Source: Verrucomicrobiales bacterium (GTDB taxonomy: Bacteria > Verrucomicrobiota > Verrucomicrobiia > Verrucomicrobiales > DEV007). Taken from it: DNA of 32,396 bases. A program made the position numbers and the translations under genes. The first letter of the stretch is position 1, and every line of letters begins with the position of its first letter. Positions 18,541 to 27,343 of this stretch are shown here, in pieces. The DNA lies in assembly GCA_020852405.1 (NCBI GenBank), contig JADZAX010000548.1, positions 1-32,396 on the forward strand. The letters are read 5' to 3'. Below the pieces are notes generated by a model. That model was not told the origin of the DNA. It did not search any database and saw only the letters and a program-made list of their open reading frames with translations.

Positions 18541-20058
18541 ATGAAGAATTCTTTCCGCCTCCTTGCTTCCACCTTGTTGCTGACCCTTGCGCTGGTTACC
18601 GGTTCCCTCTCCGCCCAGGAGAAAACCCAGCCCGCCGGCGCCGAGGGTCCCAGTCCGTCGAACTCCCTGGTCCGGGTCAATGCCACCCTCCAGGCTTACA
18701 ATTTCCTGCGTCCCTGGGAAAAGGGGAATCCCACCCCGCGCCGTGGTCTCGGGGCTCTGCTCTCCGGTGGCCGCGTCCTCGTGACGGCGGAACTGGTAGT
18801 CAACTCGACCTACATCGAACTCGAACTGCCAACCACCGGTGAAAAAACTCCGGCTCGCATTGTGGGCTTGGATTATGAGGCCAATCTCGCGCTCCTCGCG
18901 CCGGTCGATGAGAAAAGCCAGATGCTGGCCAAGATGGTTCCCTTTGAGCTGGACCTGTCTGTGAAGGCTCCCGACACCATCTCGGTCTGGCAGGTCGAGG
19001 ACAATGGGGACGGCGTTTCGACCGATCTCGACGTGCTGCGTGCCACGGTCGGCGAGTATTTCGTGAGCGGCTCCATCCTCCTCGTCTACCAGGTCAAGGG
19101 CTCGCTCCAGTACCGGGCCAACAGTTTCACCCTTCCGGCGGTGCGGAACAACAAGCTCGTCGGTCTACTGCTCAGTTACGACTCCAAGGAGCTGACCAGT
19201 TCGCTGCTCCCCGCGCCGATCATCCAACATTTCCTTGATGACCTGAAAGACGGCAAGTATGACGGTTTCCCCTCCATTGGATTGGGGTTCGCCCAGACGC
19301 TTGACGATCAGTTCCGGAAGTTCACCGGACTGGAGCAGGTCAAGGGTGGAGTCTTTGTGCGCAACGTCGCCAAAGAAGGGTCCGCCGCCAAAGCCGGCAT
19401 CGAGGAGGGGGATGTGATCGTGAAAATCGCGAGCAAGGAGATCGATTCCCGTGGGAACTATGCCCATCCGATCTACGGAAAGCTCAATTTCAGCCACCTC
19501 GTGCGGGGTGATGCCAAGGTCGGGGACACGCTGAAATTTGACCTGATCCGCAAAGGCAAGCCGCTCACCGTGGACGTGAAGCTGGAGCGCCGGGAGCCAG
19601 GCAGCTATCTCATCGATCCCTACATGTTTGACCGGGGTCCAAGGTATCTGATTTTCGGCGGTCTGATCTTCCAGGAATTGACGCGTCCCTACCTGGAATC
19701 ATGGGGCAAGGACTGGCCAACCCGCGCGCCGTTCAACCTGGTCTACTCAAATGCGAACCCGGAGAAATACGAGCAACAGGGGCGGGAGAAGCTGGTCTTT
19801 CTGAGCCAGGTCCTCCGGACTCCGGCCACGCTTGGCTATGAGAATCTCAATTCCGTCGTGGTCGACAAAGTCGATGGCAAACCGATCAAAACCCTGGCCG
19901 ACCTCGCGGACGCACTCAATGGGGTGACCCTTAATGGTCTCCACAAGATCGAGCTGGAGGACTACCCCCGACTCATCTGGGTGCATGACGGGGTCTCCCG
20001 CAAGGTCAATGACCAGCTTCTCGGTTATGGCATTGGTTCGCTGACCCGGTTGGAGTAA
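18541..20058 (+). CDS. HtrA-like paralogue with degenerate catalytic triad (pseudoprotease) and PDZ domains
   Basis: MKNSFRLLASTLLLTLALVTGSLSAQ signal peptide; corresponding motifs VLVTAELVV (His to Glu), DYEANLALLA (Asp to Asn), RANSFTLPAVRNNKLVGL (GNSGGP lost); PDZ GGVFVRNVAKEGSAAKAGIEEGDVIVKI. Confidence 0.8.
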   Translation: MKNSFRLLASTLLLTLALVTGSLSAQEKTQPAGAEGPSPSNSLVRVNATLQAYNFLRPWEKGNPTPRRGLGALLSGGRVLVTAELVVNSTYIELELPTTGEKTPARIVGLDYEANLALLAPVDEKSQMLAKMVPFELDLSVKAPDTISVWQVEDNGDGVSTDLDVLRATVGEYFVSGSILLVYQVKGSLQYRANSFTLPAVRNNKLVGLLLSYDSKELTSSLLPAPIIQHFLDDLKDGKYDGFPSIGLGFAQTLDDQFRKFTGLEQVKGGVFVRNVAKEGSAAKAGIEEGDVIVKIASKEIDSRGNYAHPIYGKLNFSHLVRGDAKVGDTLKFDLIRKGKPLTVDVKLERREPGSYLIDPYMFDRGPRYLIFGGLIFQELTRPYLESWGKDWPTRAPFNLVYSNANPEKYEQQGREKLVFLSQVLRTPATLGYENLNSVVVDKVDGKPIKTLADLADALNGVTLNGLHKIELEDYPRLIWVHDGVSRKVNDQLLGYGIGSLTRLE

Positions 20059-20087
20059 GCCTTGGATCCGGTTCTGCCTTTGCCCGC

Positions 20088-20768
20088 ATGCCTCCCGCCA
20101 CTTTTCTGTCCTGTTTTGGCGCCGTCTTCGATCTGGACGGCGTGCTGATCGATTCGCATGACCAGCATGAGCGGAGCTGGTTCCTTCTGGCTGATGAACT
20201 CGGGCTCCCTTTGACCAAGGAGCAGTTCAAGATCAGTTTCGGTATGCGCAATGCCATGGTCATTCCCGAGGTGTTTCACTGGGCGAGTCCGGAGGATGCT
20301 AACCGGATTCAGGAACTGGGGGACCGCAAAGAAGCCCGCTACCGCGAGCTGCTGAGGGACGAAGGACTGGAGCCGTTGCCGGGGGTGCTTTCGCTGCTCG
20401 AAGCGCTCCGAGACGCTGGGATTCCCTGCTCAGTGGGGTCCTCGACCCCCCGGCAGAACGTGGGCACGGCGCTGGAATTGGCCGGGTTGCAGGGGTATTT
20501 CGCTGCCTACACCGCGGCGGAAGATGTGGCCCGGGGGAAACCGGATCCCGAGGTCTTTCTCATGGCGGCGGCCAAAATCGACCGGGACCCCACGTGGTGT
20601 GTGGTTTTTGAGGACGCCCATGTAGGCGTCGCGGCCGCCCGGGCCGCAGGCATGAAGGTGGTGGCGGTGACCACAACGCATCCGGCGGAGAGCTTCAGCG
20701 AGGTCGATTGGATCGTTTCCTCGCTCGGCGAGGTCACTCTCGACCGGCTCCACGCATTGTTTGTTTGA
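20088..20768 (+). CDS. HAD family hydrolase (beta-phosphoglucomutase-like)
   Basis: FGAVFDLDGVLIDSHDQHERSW; GSSTPRQNV; GKPDPEVFLMAAAKI; VVFEDAHVGVAAARAAGMKVVAV. Confidence 0.92.
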   Translation: MPPATFLSCFGAVFDLDGVLIDSHDQHERSWFLLADELGLPLTKEQFKISFGMRNAMVIPEVFHWASPEDANRIQELGDRKEARYRELLRDEGLEPLPGVLSLLEALRDAGIPCSVGSSTPRQNVGTALELAGLQGYFAAYTAAEDVARGKPDPEVFLMAAAKIDRDPTWCVVFEDAHVGVAAARAAGMKVVAVTTTHPAESFSEVDWIVSSLGEVTLDRLHALFV

Positions 20769-20812
20769 ACCGGCGAGACTGGGGACCTTTTTTTCGGGAG
20801 AACTGCTTTCCT

Positions 20813-20829
20813 TTGGCACGTTCTCTGCT
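20813..20829 (+). promoter_or_regulatory. candidate sigma-54 (-24/-12) promoter for the GNAT gene
   Basis: TTGGCACG-TTCT-CTGCT; GG to GC spacing of 12 as in the TGGCACG-N4-TTGCW consensus; one mismatch in the -12 element. Confidence 0.45.
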
Positions 20830-20918
20830 ATGGTGCGCCTCGGTGGCTCGACAGCAGCCCGAACGGTTGTACCGCGGTTCTTTGTCGACCCCTGTTTGCT
20901 TCAGCGCGCCCTCCGTCA

Positions 20919-21431
20919 GTGACCCTCATTCCGAAAAAATCCGTCAAAATCGTCCCGGCGACCCTCAAAGATCTCGCAGCCCTTGTCGAGCTCACGATGG
21001 ATCTCTTCCGGATGGAATCCGACTTCGAACCGAACCGGGAAAAACAGGAAAAGGGTCTCCGCCTTATCCTTGAGGAGCCGCAACGGGGAAGGATCTTTGT
21101 TCTCCGTTCCGACCGGCAGATCATCGGGATGGTCAATCTCCTGTTCACCATCAGCACCGCCATGGGGGGATTCGTCCTCATTCTGGAGGATTTCATCATC
21201 CATCCCGACCATCGAGGGCAGGGCTACGGGGCCCGTCTCATGGAGTATGTCATCGACTTTGCCCGGAAAAAGGATTTCCTCCGCATCACTCTGCTGACGG
21301 ACAAGCTCAGCGAAGATTCCCAGCATTTCTTCCGCAGTCTTGGATTCCGCGATTCTGCAATGATTCCGATGCGGTTGATGATCGACGGGGCGGTGCCCCA
21401 GACCTTTTGCACGGAACCGCAGGAAGAGTGA
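20919..21431 (+). CDS. GNAT family N-acetyltransferase
   Basis: VKIVPATLKDLAALVELTMDLF...LEDFIIHPDHRGQGYGARLMEYVIDFARKKDFLRITLLTD...FFRSLGFRDS; acetyl-CoA motif HRGQGYGA; GTG start. Confidence 0.9.
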   Translation: MTLIPKKSVKIVPATLKDLAALVELTMDLFRMESDFEPNREKQEKGLRLILEEPQRGRIFVLRSDRQIIGMVNLLFTISTAMGGFVLILEDFIIHPDHRGQGYGARLMEYVIDFARKKDFLRITLLTDKLSEDSQHFFRSLGFRDSAMIPMRLMIDGAVPQTFCTEPQEE

Positions 21432-21449
21432 AATTGCCCCTTCCGGGCT

Positions 21450-21893
21450 TTAAAACGGCACCTCGTGGTAGTCGAGGGCCCATTCCCGCATGAAGCGCAC
21501 TCGCTCTGGACGGATTCGGTAAATGATGAGATCGGGATTCTCCGGACTTCCGAGATAGTGTCGGAGCAGAGGGGTGGCCGCCCAAATGTCGGCGATCTCC
21601 GCCGCATCGGTCAGCTCCTCCACCATTCCGGTGATGCGGACCTGGTCATGGTCCGACGTCAGGTAGCAGAGCTCGACCCGGGGATTGGCCGCGATCTCGG
21701 CGGTCTTACCGTAGCGCCGCAGATTGGCCACATACACCGTGAAGCCGTCCACTTTCACAGGGGAAACCGGTCGGAGGCGTGGTTGCTGGCCGTCCATCGT
21801 CGCCAGCATGGGAAACTTGGCCTCCCGCAATGCCTGTTGGGCGATCTGCGGGAGGTCGGCGGGATCGATGGGGGCTGGTTGGGGCTGGGCCAC
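21450..21893 (-). CDS. pyridoxamine 5'-phosphate oxidase-fold (FMN-binding) protein
   Basis: AKFPMLATMDGQQPRLRPVSPVKVDGFTVYVANLRRYGKTAEIAANPRVELCYL. Confidence 0.85.
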   Translation of the reverse strand: MAQPQPAPIDPADLPQIAQQALREAKFPMLATMDGQQPRLRPVSPVKVDGFTVYVANLRRYGKTAEIAANPRVELCYLTSDHDQVRITGMVEELTDAAEIADIWAATPLLRHYLGSPENPDLIIYRIRPERVRFMREWALDYHEVPF

Positions 21894-21934
21894 TCCCGGA
21901 CGGGTAGGGACTGATGGGGGGCAAAACTGCCGGG

Positions 21935-23323
21935 TTATTGGTAGCTGGCTTCGACGCGCTGGGCGACGTCCTTGTAGTCGTAGCTGGCGGCGTAGATCTG
22001 CTTGAGGGCATCGAGATACTTTTCCTTGTGGCCCATTTTTTCATAGAGCAGTCCGAGGTTGTAGAGCAGCTCCATTTTGGTGTCGTCCATGACCGGGACT
22101 TCCTTGGCAGCTTCCTCAAACTGGGCGGCCGCGAGGTCGTTCATGTTCAGATTGGCCATGCATTGTCCAAGCATATTCATGCCACGGATACGCAGGTTGG
22201 GGCTTTTCCGGGCAGCCTGTAGCTGGGGGATCGCTTCTCGGTAATAGCCGGCGTCAAATAGGTGCTTGCCATAGTCGAAGCGGAGCTGCATGTCGGTCGG
22301 GTTCCGCTCCACACGGACTTTGGACTCTTCAATGAGCTTGGCACTGAGGGTGCGTTTGAGCTGGAGGTGATCCTCTTTGACCCGCTCAATTTCGGGATGA
22401 TCGGGATACTGTTCGATGAACTGGCTGAGTTCGCGGAGTTGGCGGCGCCCGATTTCCTCGCGGACGTCCGCGATCTTGCGTTCCAAAGCCGGGTCATTGC
22501 CACTCAGGTGGTGGGCCCATTCGTAATAGCTGAGGGAGGTTTCGAATTCCTCCAATTGCTCGTAAGAGGAGGCCAATTCTCGGGTCACGGCCAGATTGTT
22601 GTTGTCCTCCGCATAGTCGACAAGGAGGCTTTCCACGCGCTCGCGGAGCTGTTCGGGGGTGAGGCCGGAGCGGTTCTGCTGCTCAAGCTTAGTCGCCTCA
22701 TCCTTGTTGTGCATCAGGTCACGGATGTTCGCTTCCCGTGACCAGCCACCTTTGCGCATGGATTCGCGGGCGGTCGCGTCCTTCTCCATTTTGATGGCCA
22801 CCAGGTCGCTAGGGTCGGCTTGGCGGATTTTGGAGAAGACTTCGGCCGCTTCGGCGAACATCTCCTGCTCCATGAAGAAGGTGCCCAACTGGTGCTTGTA
22901 TTTGTTGTTGTTGGGATGGGCCTCGGTCAAGGTTTCGAGGGCGAAACCCGCCGTGCTGGGCATTTCGGCGGCCATCGATGCCTCATAAACGATCTGGTTG
23001 CCCTGGGCGTTATGAGGATCACTGGCGAGAACCTCCTTCTCCACGAGGACGAGGGTTCCCAGCGGGTCCTTTTTGACTTCGCGGGCCAGTTTCATGGCGG
23101 CGATGGCTTCGGAGCCCATTTTCATTTTCTTCCCCTCGTTGGAACGCAGGGCGGCACTGCGGAGCAGTCGGCGGCAGTCCAAAAAGCGGGGTTCCTCCTT
23201 GAGAACGGCCTGGAAAAGACTGACGGCATAGCTCCAGTTCTTCAGCTCGATGGCACTGGTGCCACGGAGGTAGAGATCGCGCAGTTTTTTGGGGAGTTCG
23301 GATTCTTTGACGACGTCGGACAT
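21935..23323 (-). CDS. tetratricopeptide-repeat protein
   Basis: Start MSDVVKESELPKKLRDLYLRGTSAIELKNWSYAVSLFQAVLKEEP at 23323; repeated helical TPR-like units such as KMELLYNLGLLYEKMGHKEKYLDALKQIYA. Confidence 0.8.
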   Translation of the reverse strand: MSDVVKESELPKKLRDLYLRGTSAIELKNWSYAVSLFQAVLKEEPRFLDCRRLLRSAALRSNEGKKMKMGSEAIAAMKLAREVKKDPLGTLVLVEKEVLASDPHNAQGNQIVYEASMAAEMPSTAGFALETLTEAHPNNNKYKHQLGTFFMEQEMFAEAAEVFSKIRQADPSDLVAIKMEKDATARESMRKGGWSREANIRDLMHNKDEATKLEQQNRSGLTPEQLRERVESLLVDYAEDNNNLAVTRELASSYEQLEEFETSLSYYEWAHHLSGNDPALERKIADVREEIGRRQLRELSQFIEQYPDHPEIERVKEDHLQLKRTLSAKLIEESKVRVERNPTDMQLRFDYGKHLFDAGYYREAIPQLQAARKSPNLRIRGMNMLGQCMANLNMNDLAAAQFEEAAKEVPVMDDTKMELLYNLGLLYEKMGHKEKYLDALKQIYAASYDYKDVAQRVEASYQ

Positions 23324-23602
23324 GGAAAAAGTGACTCGATGACAGAGGATGTTGCTGGACCGGCGGTCGGTCTGTGCGACCCACCGGAACGCGCATTTTA
23401 AGGCGTTCCGGCCTCGTTCGTCCAGAAATTGTTTCTTGGAATCCCGCCTTCTTGAGAATTGGCGGCCTGCTGGAAGAAGGAACGATGGGGTTGGAATGAT
23501 CATAATGGCACCAACCGGACCCGGGAGGGCCATTTTGTGCCCGCATGGGCGAGGACGAAATTCGCGCTTCTCCAACCGCGGCAAATCTGATAAAAGCGCA
23601 GC

Positions 23603-24955
23603 ATGGTTTCCTCTCCCCGTCTTTGCTGGTCTCTCCTGGCTGCCGTGCTTCTCGCTTCCTTGGCGCGGCCTGCGCGGTTGGTTGCCGAAACGGTCAAAGA
23701 CCGGGAAGGGGCGGTGCGCCAGGATCAGGCAAAGATGGAAAACAGCGGACGCTGGATCTACAACGACGTCGAGAAGGGCTTTGCTGAGGCCGCCCGGACC
23801 GGGAAACCTCTCCTGGTAACGCTTCGCTGCGTGCCCTGCATCGCCTGTTCCGGCATTGATGCCCAAGTGCTGCTGGAGGAAGCGACCCTGAAACCAGTCC
23901 TCGACCAGTTCGTCTGCGTGCGCGTCATCAATGCGAACACACTGGATTTGAGTCTGTTCCAATTCGATTACGACCTGTCCTTCTCGGTGTTGTTCTTCAA
24001 TGCCGACCGCACTGTTTACGGCAGGTTCGGTTCCTGGACCCACCAGAAAAACGCCCAGGAGCAAAGCACGGCGAGCTTCCGGGCCGCTCTGGAGGGAGCC
24101 CTCGCGGTGCATCGCGGCTATCCGGGGAACAAGGCAGATCTGACGGGCAAACAGGGAGGGCCCACGCCTTTCAAAGAACCGGTGGCCATTCCTCTCCTGG
24201 CGGAGAAATATCCCCGCGAGTTGGATTGGAAAGGCCAGGTGGTGAAGAGTTGCGTCCATTGCCACATGGTCGGTGACGCCTTCCGTGGTTATTACCGGTC
24301 AGAGCGCCTACCCATGCCCCTGGAGTGGCTCTATCCCTTTCCCCAACCGGAAACGATCGGTCTCAGTCTGGCCCCGGAAAAGGCGGCCACGGTCTCCGCT
24401 GTCGAACCGGCCTCCGCGGCGGCGCTCGCCGGCCTCCAGGTAGGGGACGGGCTCTTGAAGTTGGGCGGTCAGCCACTGGTTTCCACGGCCGATGTCAGCT
24501 GGATCCTGCATCGGGCTCCGGACGGGGGCGCGACCCTGCCGGTTGAGTTGGTACGCGGTGGCCGGACGATGACGGTCCCTCTGGTTCTGTCCGGGGGTTG
24601 GCGCCTCCACACTGACGTGACCGGACGGGCTGCCGTCTGGCCGATGCGGGGCATGGCTTTGGGCGGACTCGTGGTCGAGGAGTTGGGCCCGGAGCGTCGT
24701 CAACAGCGAGGGATCGATGCCGGGAAACGGGCCTTGTTTGTCAAAGGCGTCGGCAAATATGGCAACCATGCCGCAGCGGGCAAGGCGGGAGTCCATAAGG
24801 ACGACATCGTGGTGGAGATCGACGGGCTGACGACAAAGCTCACCGAGAGCGAGCTTCTTGGGCATTTACTGACCAAACGCTTTCCAGGGGAGAAGGTGAA
24901 GACCGTTGTGCTCCGTGATGATAAAAGGGTGGAATTGATGCTGCCGATGCAGTGA
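23603..24955 (+). CDS. secreted thioredoxin-fold / CXXCH / double-PDZ protein (resembles Trx7/PDZ domain-containing (seleno)protein family, Cys form)
   Basis: Signal peptide; LLVTLRCVPCIACSGID; single CXXCH (KSCVHCHMVGDAFRG); two PDZ-like regions (SAAALAGLQVGDGLLKLGGQPL and NHAAAGKAGVHKDDIVVEIDGL). Confidence 0.8.
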   Translation: MVSSPRLCWSLLAAVLLASLARPARLVAETVKDREGAVRQDQAKMENSGRWIYNDVEKGFAEAARTGKPLLVTLRCVPCIACSGIDAQVLLEEATLKPVLDQFVCVRVINANTLDLSLFQFDYDLSFSVLFFNADRTVYGRFGSWTHQKNAQEQSTASFRAALEGALAVHRGYPGNKADLTGKQGGPTPFKEPVAIPLLAEKYPRELDWKGQVVKSCVHCHMVGDAFRGYYRSERLPMPLEWLYPFPQPETIGLSLAPEKAATVSAVEPASAAALAGLQVGDGLLKLGGQPLVSTADVSWILHRAPDGGATLPVELVRGGRTMTVPLVLSGGWRLHTDVTGRAAVWPMRGMALGGLVVEELGPERRQQRGIDAGKRALFVKGVGKYGNHAAAGKAGVHKDDIVVEIDGLTTKLTESELLGHLLTKRFPGEKVKTVVLRDDKRVELMLPMQ

Positions 24956-25014
24956 GGGGCACTTCCTGGTCGGCCAGGAACCGGTCAGCCTTTCTGTCTG
25001 CCCCAGCTTAGGGT

Positions 25015-25962
25015 TCACCGGGAGCTGAGCGTTGGTTTCATCAGGCTCGCGGCCAGGCCTCCGCCGAGGCTGAGGAGGAAGCCTCCGGCCTGCAGGACAT
25101 TGACCTGTTCACCGAGCACCAGCCAGGCAAGGAAGAGGGTGCCCAAAGGCCCAACCGTCCCCATGATGGCGAACTTTTGTGGTCCGGCCCGACGCAGTCC
25201 GGAGCCGAGGAGGAAGGACGGAACCACCGTGCCGAACACCGCCAGCAGCACGCCGCATCCATAGACCCGGGGAGGCAGATGAAGCAGTGTGCCCGGGGGC
25301 CGAGTCAGGCCATGGTGCGCGAGCATGAAGAGGCAGGAAAAGCCCACGACAATGCTGGTGAACCGCAGCGAACCCACGGCAGCGATGACTTTTCCACTGA
25401 ACAGGATGAAGACTGCGTAGGTCAGGGCGCTGAGGAACACCAATCCCATCCCGAGCAGCAGCGTGGACCGATTTTCATCGCGGCCATGGGCCTCCCCGAA
25501 AAAGGCGGTCACGATCCCGGCATAGGATGTCAGGGCGACGAGCAGCAGGGAAGGACGGAGCCGGTAGCGTCCGGACAGGGCGGAGAAAACCAGGACCAGC
25601 GTCGGATAGGTGTAAAGCACCATCCGCTCCAGTCCCACGCTGATGTATTGCAGGCCGGAGAAATTGACCAGACTGGACAGATAATAGCCAAAGAACCCGA
25701 GTCCGGCCATGGCAGCCCAGAGCCGTGGCGTCAACGGACTGGTGGAGCGGCGGTGGCTCCAGATCCCGGTGATGAGAAAGACCGGCAAGGCAAAGAGCAT
25801 CCGCAACACCAGCACGGTGAGGGCATCCGTCCCTTCGGCATAAGCGAACTTGGCGATCACCCCTTTGGAACAGAAAAACAGTGACGAGCCGGCTACGATG
25901 AGAAAGGTCAGGAAAGACGATTCCTGACGGCGGGTTGGTGGGACTGGGTCCGGGGCATTCAT
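25015..25962 (-). CDS. EamA/DMT family transporter
   Basis: Start MNAPDPVPPTRRQ at 25962; about ten hydrophobic helices: FLIVAGSSLFFCSKGVIAKFAYAEGTDALTVLVLRMLFALPVF...LGTLFLAWLVLGEQVNVLQAGGFLLSLGG. Confidence 0.9.
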   Translation of the reverse strand: MNAPDPVPPTRRQESSFLTFLIVAGSSLFFCSKGVIAKFAYAEGTDALTVLVLRMLFALPVFLITGIWSHRRSTSPLTPRLWAAMAGLGFFGYYLSSLVNFSGLQYISVGLERMVLYTYPTLVLVFSALSGRYRLRPSLLLVALTSYAGIVTAFFGEAHGRDENRSTLLLGMGLVFLSALTYAVFILFSGKVIAAVGSLRFTSIVVGFSCLFMLAHHGLTRPPGTLLHLPPRVYGCGVLLAVFGTVVPSFLLGSGLRRAGPQKFAIMGTVGPLGTLFLAWLVLGEQVNVLQAGGFLLSLGGGLAASLMKPTLSSR

Positions 25963-25984
25963 GGAGGGAGTGCCTCCCGGAGCC

Positions 25985-26019
25985 AACAAAAAAGCCCGCT
26001 CCGGAAGACCGTGCGGGCT
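25985..26019 (-). terminator. intrinsic terminator (candidate attenuator) 23 bp upstream of the EamA start codon
   Basis: Minus strand AGCCCGC-A-CGG-TCTT-CCG-GA-GCGGGCT followed by TTTTTTGTT. Confidence 0.75.
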
Positions 26020-26088
26020 GGGGTGGTGGGTGGGTGTCGAGGTTCGTTAGATCCTTCAATACCGCGTCGTCCGACCACAGAAGCCCGC

Positions 26089-26107
26089 GCTTTGGATAAT
26101 CCAAAGC
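26089..26107. repeat. 19-bp perfect palindrome in the EamA leader
   Basis: GCTTTGGAT-A-ATCCAAAGC. Confidence 0.7.
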
Positions 26108-26151
26108 CAGGCGGCAGGGCGGAGTGAACGGGAACGAAGCATCAAGTCGAC

Positions 26152-26180
26152 ACCATTGTCCCGGCCTTTGGCACTGTCAA
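26152..26180 (-). promoter_or_regulatory. candidate promoter for the EamA leader transcript
   Basis: Minus strand TTGACA-N17-AATGGT between the HD-Pnk stop codon and the leader. Confidence 0.4.
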
Positions 26181-26194
26181 GTGCGTCGAAGGAG

Positions 26195-27343
26195 TCAGGG
26201 GCATTGCCAGCAGAGCTGCCCGCTCTCCGCTCCGGTCAGCCACGTCACGGAATGGGCTTCCGCCACGGTGGGGATGTCGGTTTTCTCGAGCAGGTGGCGG
26301 ATCACCCTCTCAGGGACCGCGTGTTCACGGTCCTGGTTCTGTCGCAGGATCGTGGGCAATGGTGGCTCCAGATAGGTGATGTGGATCCGGGCCTCGTAGT
26401 CATGGAAGAGATCGATCCATTTCCGGCGCAGGGAAGCGGTCACGTTCGTGGCATTGAACGCGAAATCGCGACCGGCCCGGAGATGGACGCGGCATTCCTC
26501 CCGGGCGGCCTGGATGACATGACCCTGGTTGTCGGTCGGTTCGATTCCCATGCGACGGCGGATGTTGTCCAAAGAGACCACGGGCAGCCCGGGATGGTGC
26601 CGTTCCAGCCAGGTGTCCTTGCCCGTTCCGGGGATCCCACTCATCTGGATGACCGAGGACCGGTGGTGTTCGTGGGGGACAAAAAACAGATCACTCAACG
26701 AGTCCCGGTAAAAGAGGAAGCGGGCCTGGTCATTGACGAAGGGGTAGGGGTCCGCATAGCATCCCAACTCCTTCGCCAGGTCTTTCCAGAAATAGAGCAT
26801 GGACTCCTCCCGGGTGTTTTCCACCGTGTCCCGACCCCGGTAATCCGCCAGAGTGAAGAGATGCAGCAGGTCGTTGGGAACCAGCCAGGAGTGCCGGATG
26901 ACTTCGGCTTCGGGGGCTTCTTTGTCGAGCAGGAACACCGGACGGCCATGGTAGCGCACCAGATGGGCGATGCGTTCCCGCTCCTCCAGAGGGCACTGCA
27001 GTTCGCGGAGAATGCCGCGGGCGAGGGACTCCCCGACGATCGAGTGCCGGGGGGACCGGGTGCGTCCGGTCTCCGGTTCGATGGTGGTGGTCGCGGGTTT
27101 CCCGGCATCGTGGAGGAGGGCGGTGAACAACAGGGCGATCTGTGAAGATCGGGGCAGGTCCCGGTATTCTGGCAATTTCTCCACTTCGGCGCACACCAGG
27201 AGGGTGTGGGTCCAGACATCGCCCTCGGCATGCCAGACCGCGTCCTGCAGGCAATGCCGCATCGCCTCCGCCCAGGGGCGCGAGGCGGCCCATTCGATGA
27301 TGGCTCCGTTGGAGGAGGCCAGGATGTCGTTCCAATGTTTCAT
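26195..27343 (-). CDS. HD-Pnk: HD-domain phosphoesterase fused to polynucleotide-kinase-like P-loop domain
   Basis: HD region [17 protein letters not shown]...[19 protein letters not shown]...; P-loop [36 protein letters not shown]. Confidence 0.85.
   Translation of the reverse strand: MKHWNDILASSNGAIIEWAASRPWAEAMRHCLQDAVWHAEGDVWTHTLLVCAEVEKLPEYRDLPRSSQIALLFTALLHDAGKPATTTIEPETGRTRSPRHSIVGESLARGILRELQCPLEERERIAHLVRYHGRPVFLLDKEAPEAEVIRHSWLVPNDLLHLFTLADYRGRDTVENTREESMLYFWKDLAKELGCYADPYPFVNDQARFLFYRDSLSDLFFVPHEHHRSSVIQMSGIPGTGKDTWLERHHPGLPVVSLDNIRRRMGIEPTDNQGHVIQAAREECRVHLRAGRDFAFNATNVTASLRRKWIDLFHDYEARIHITYLEPPLPTILRQNQDREHAVPERVIRHLLEKTDIPTVAEAHSVTWLTGAESGQLCWQCP

Noticed and set aside
16599-18686. 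695-aa minus-strand ORF
   Set aside because: Antisense to the HtrA-like protease gene, which has clear catalytic motifs; Asp/His/Arg-rich shadow-ORF composition.
23836-23880. Selenocysteine site in the Trx/PDZ protein
   Set aside because: Codons at the CVPCIAC motif are TGC/TGT; no in-frame TGA is present.
26530-26560. GGTTCGATTCC-like tRNA T-loop
   Set aside because: Lies inside the HD-Pnk coding sequence and no cloverleaf could be built around it.
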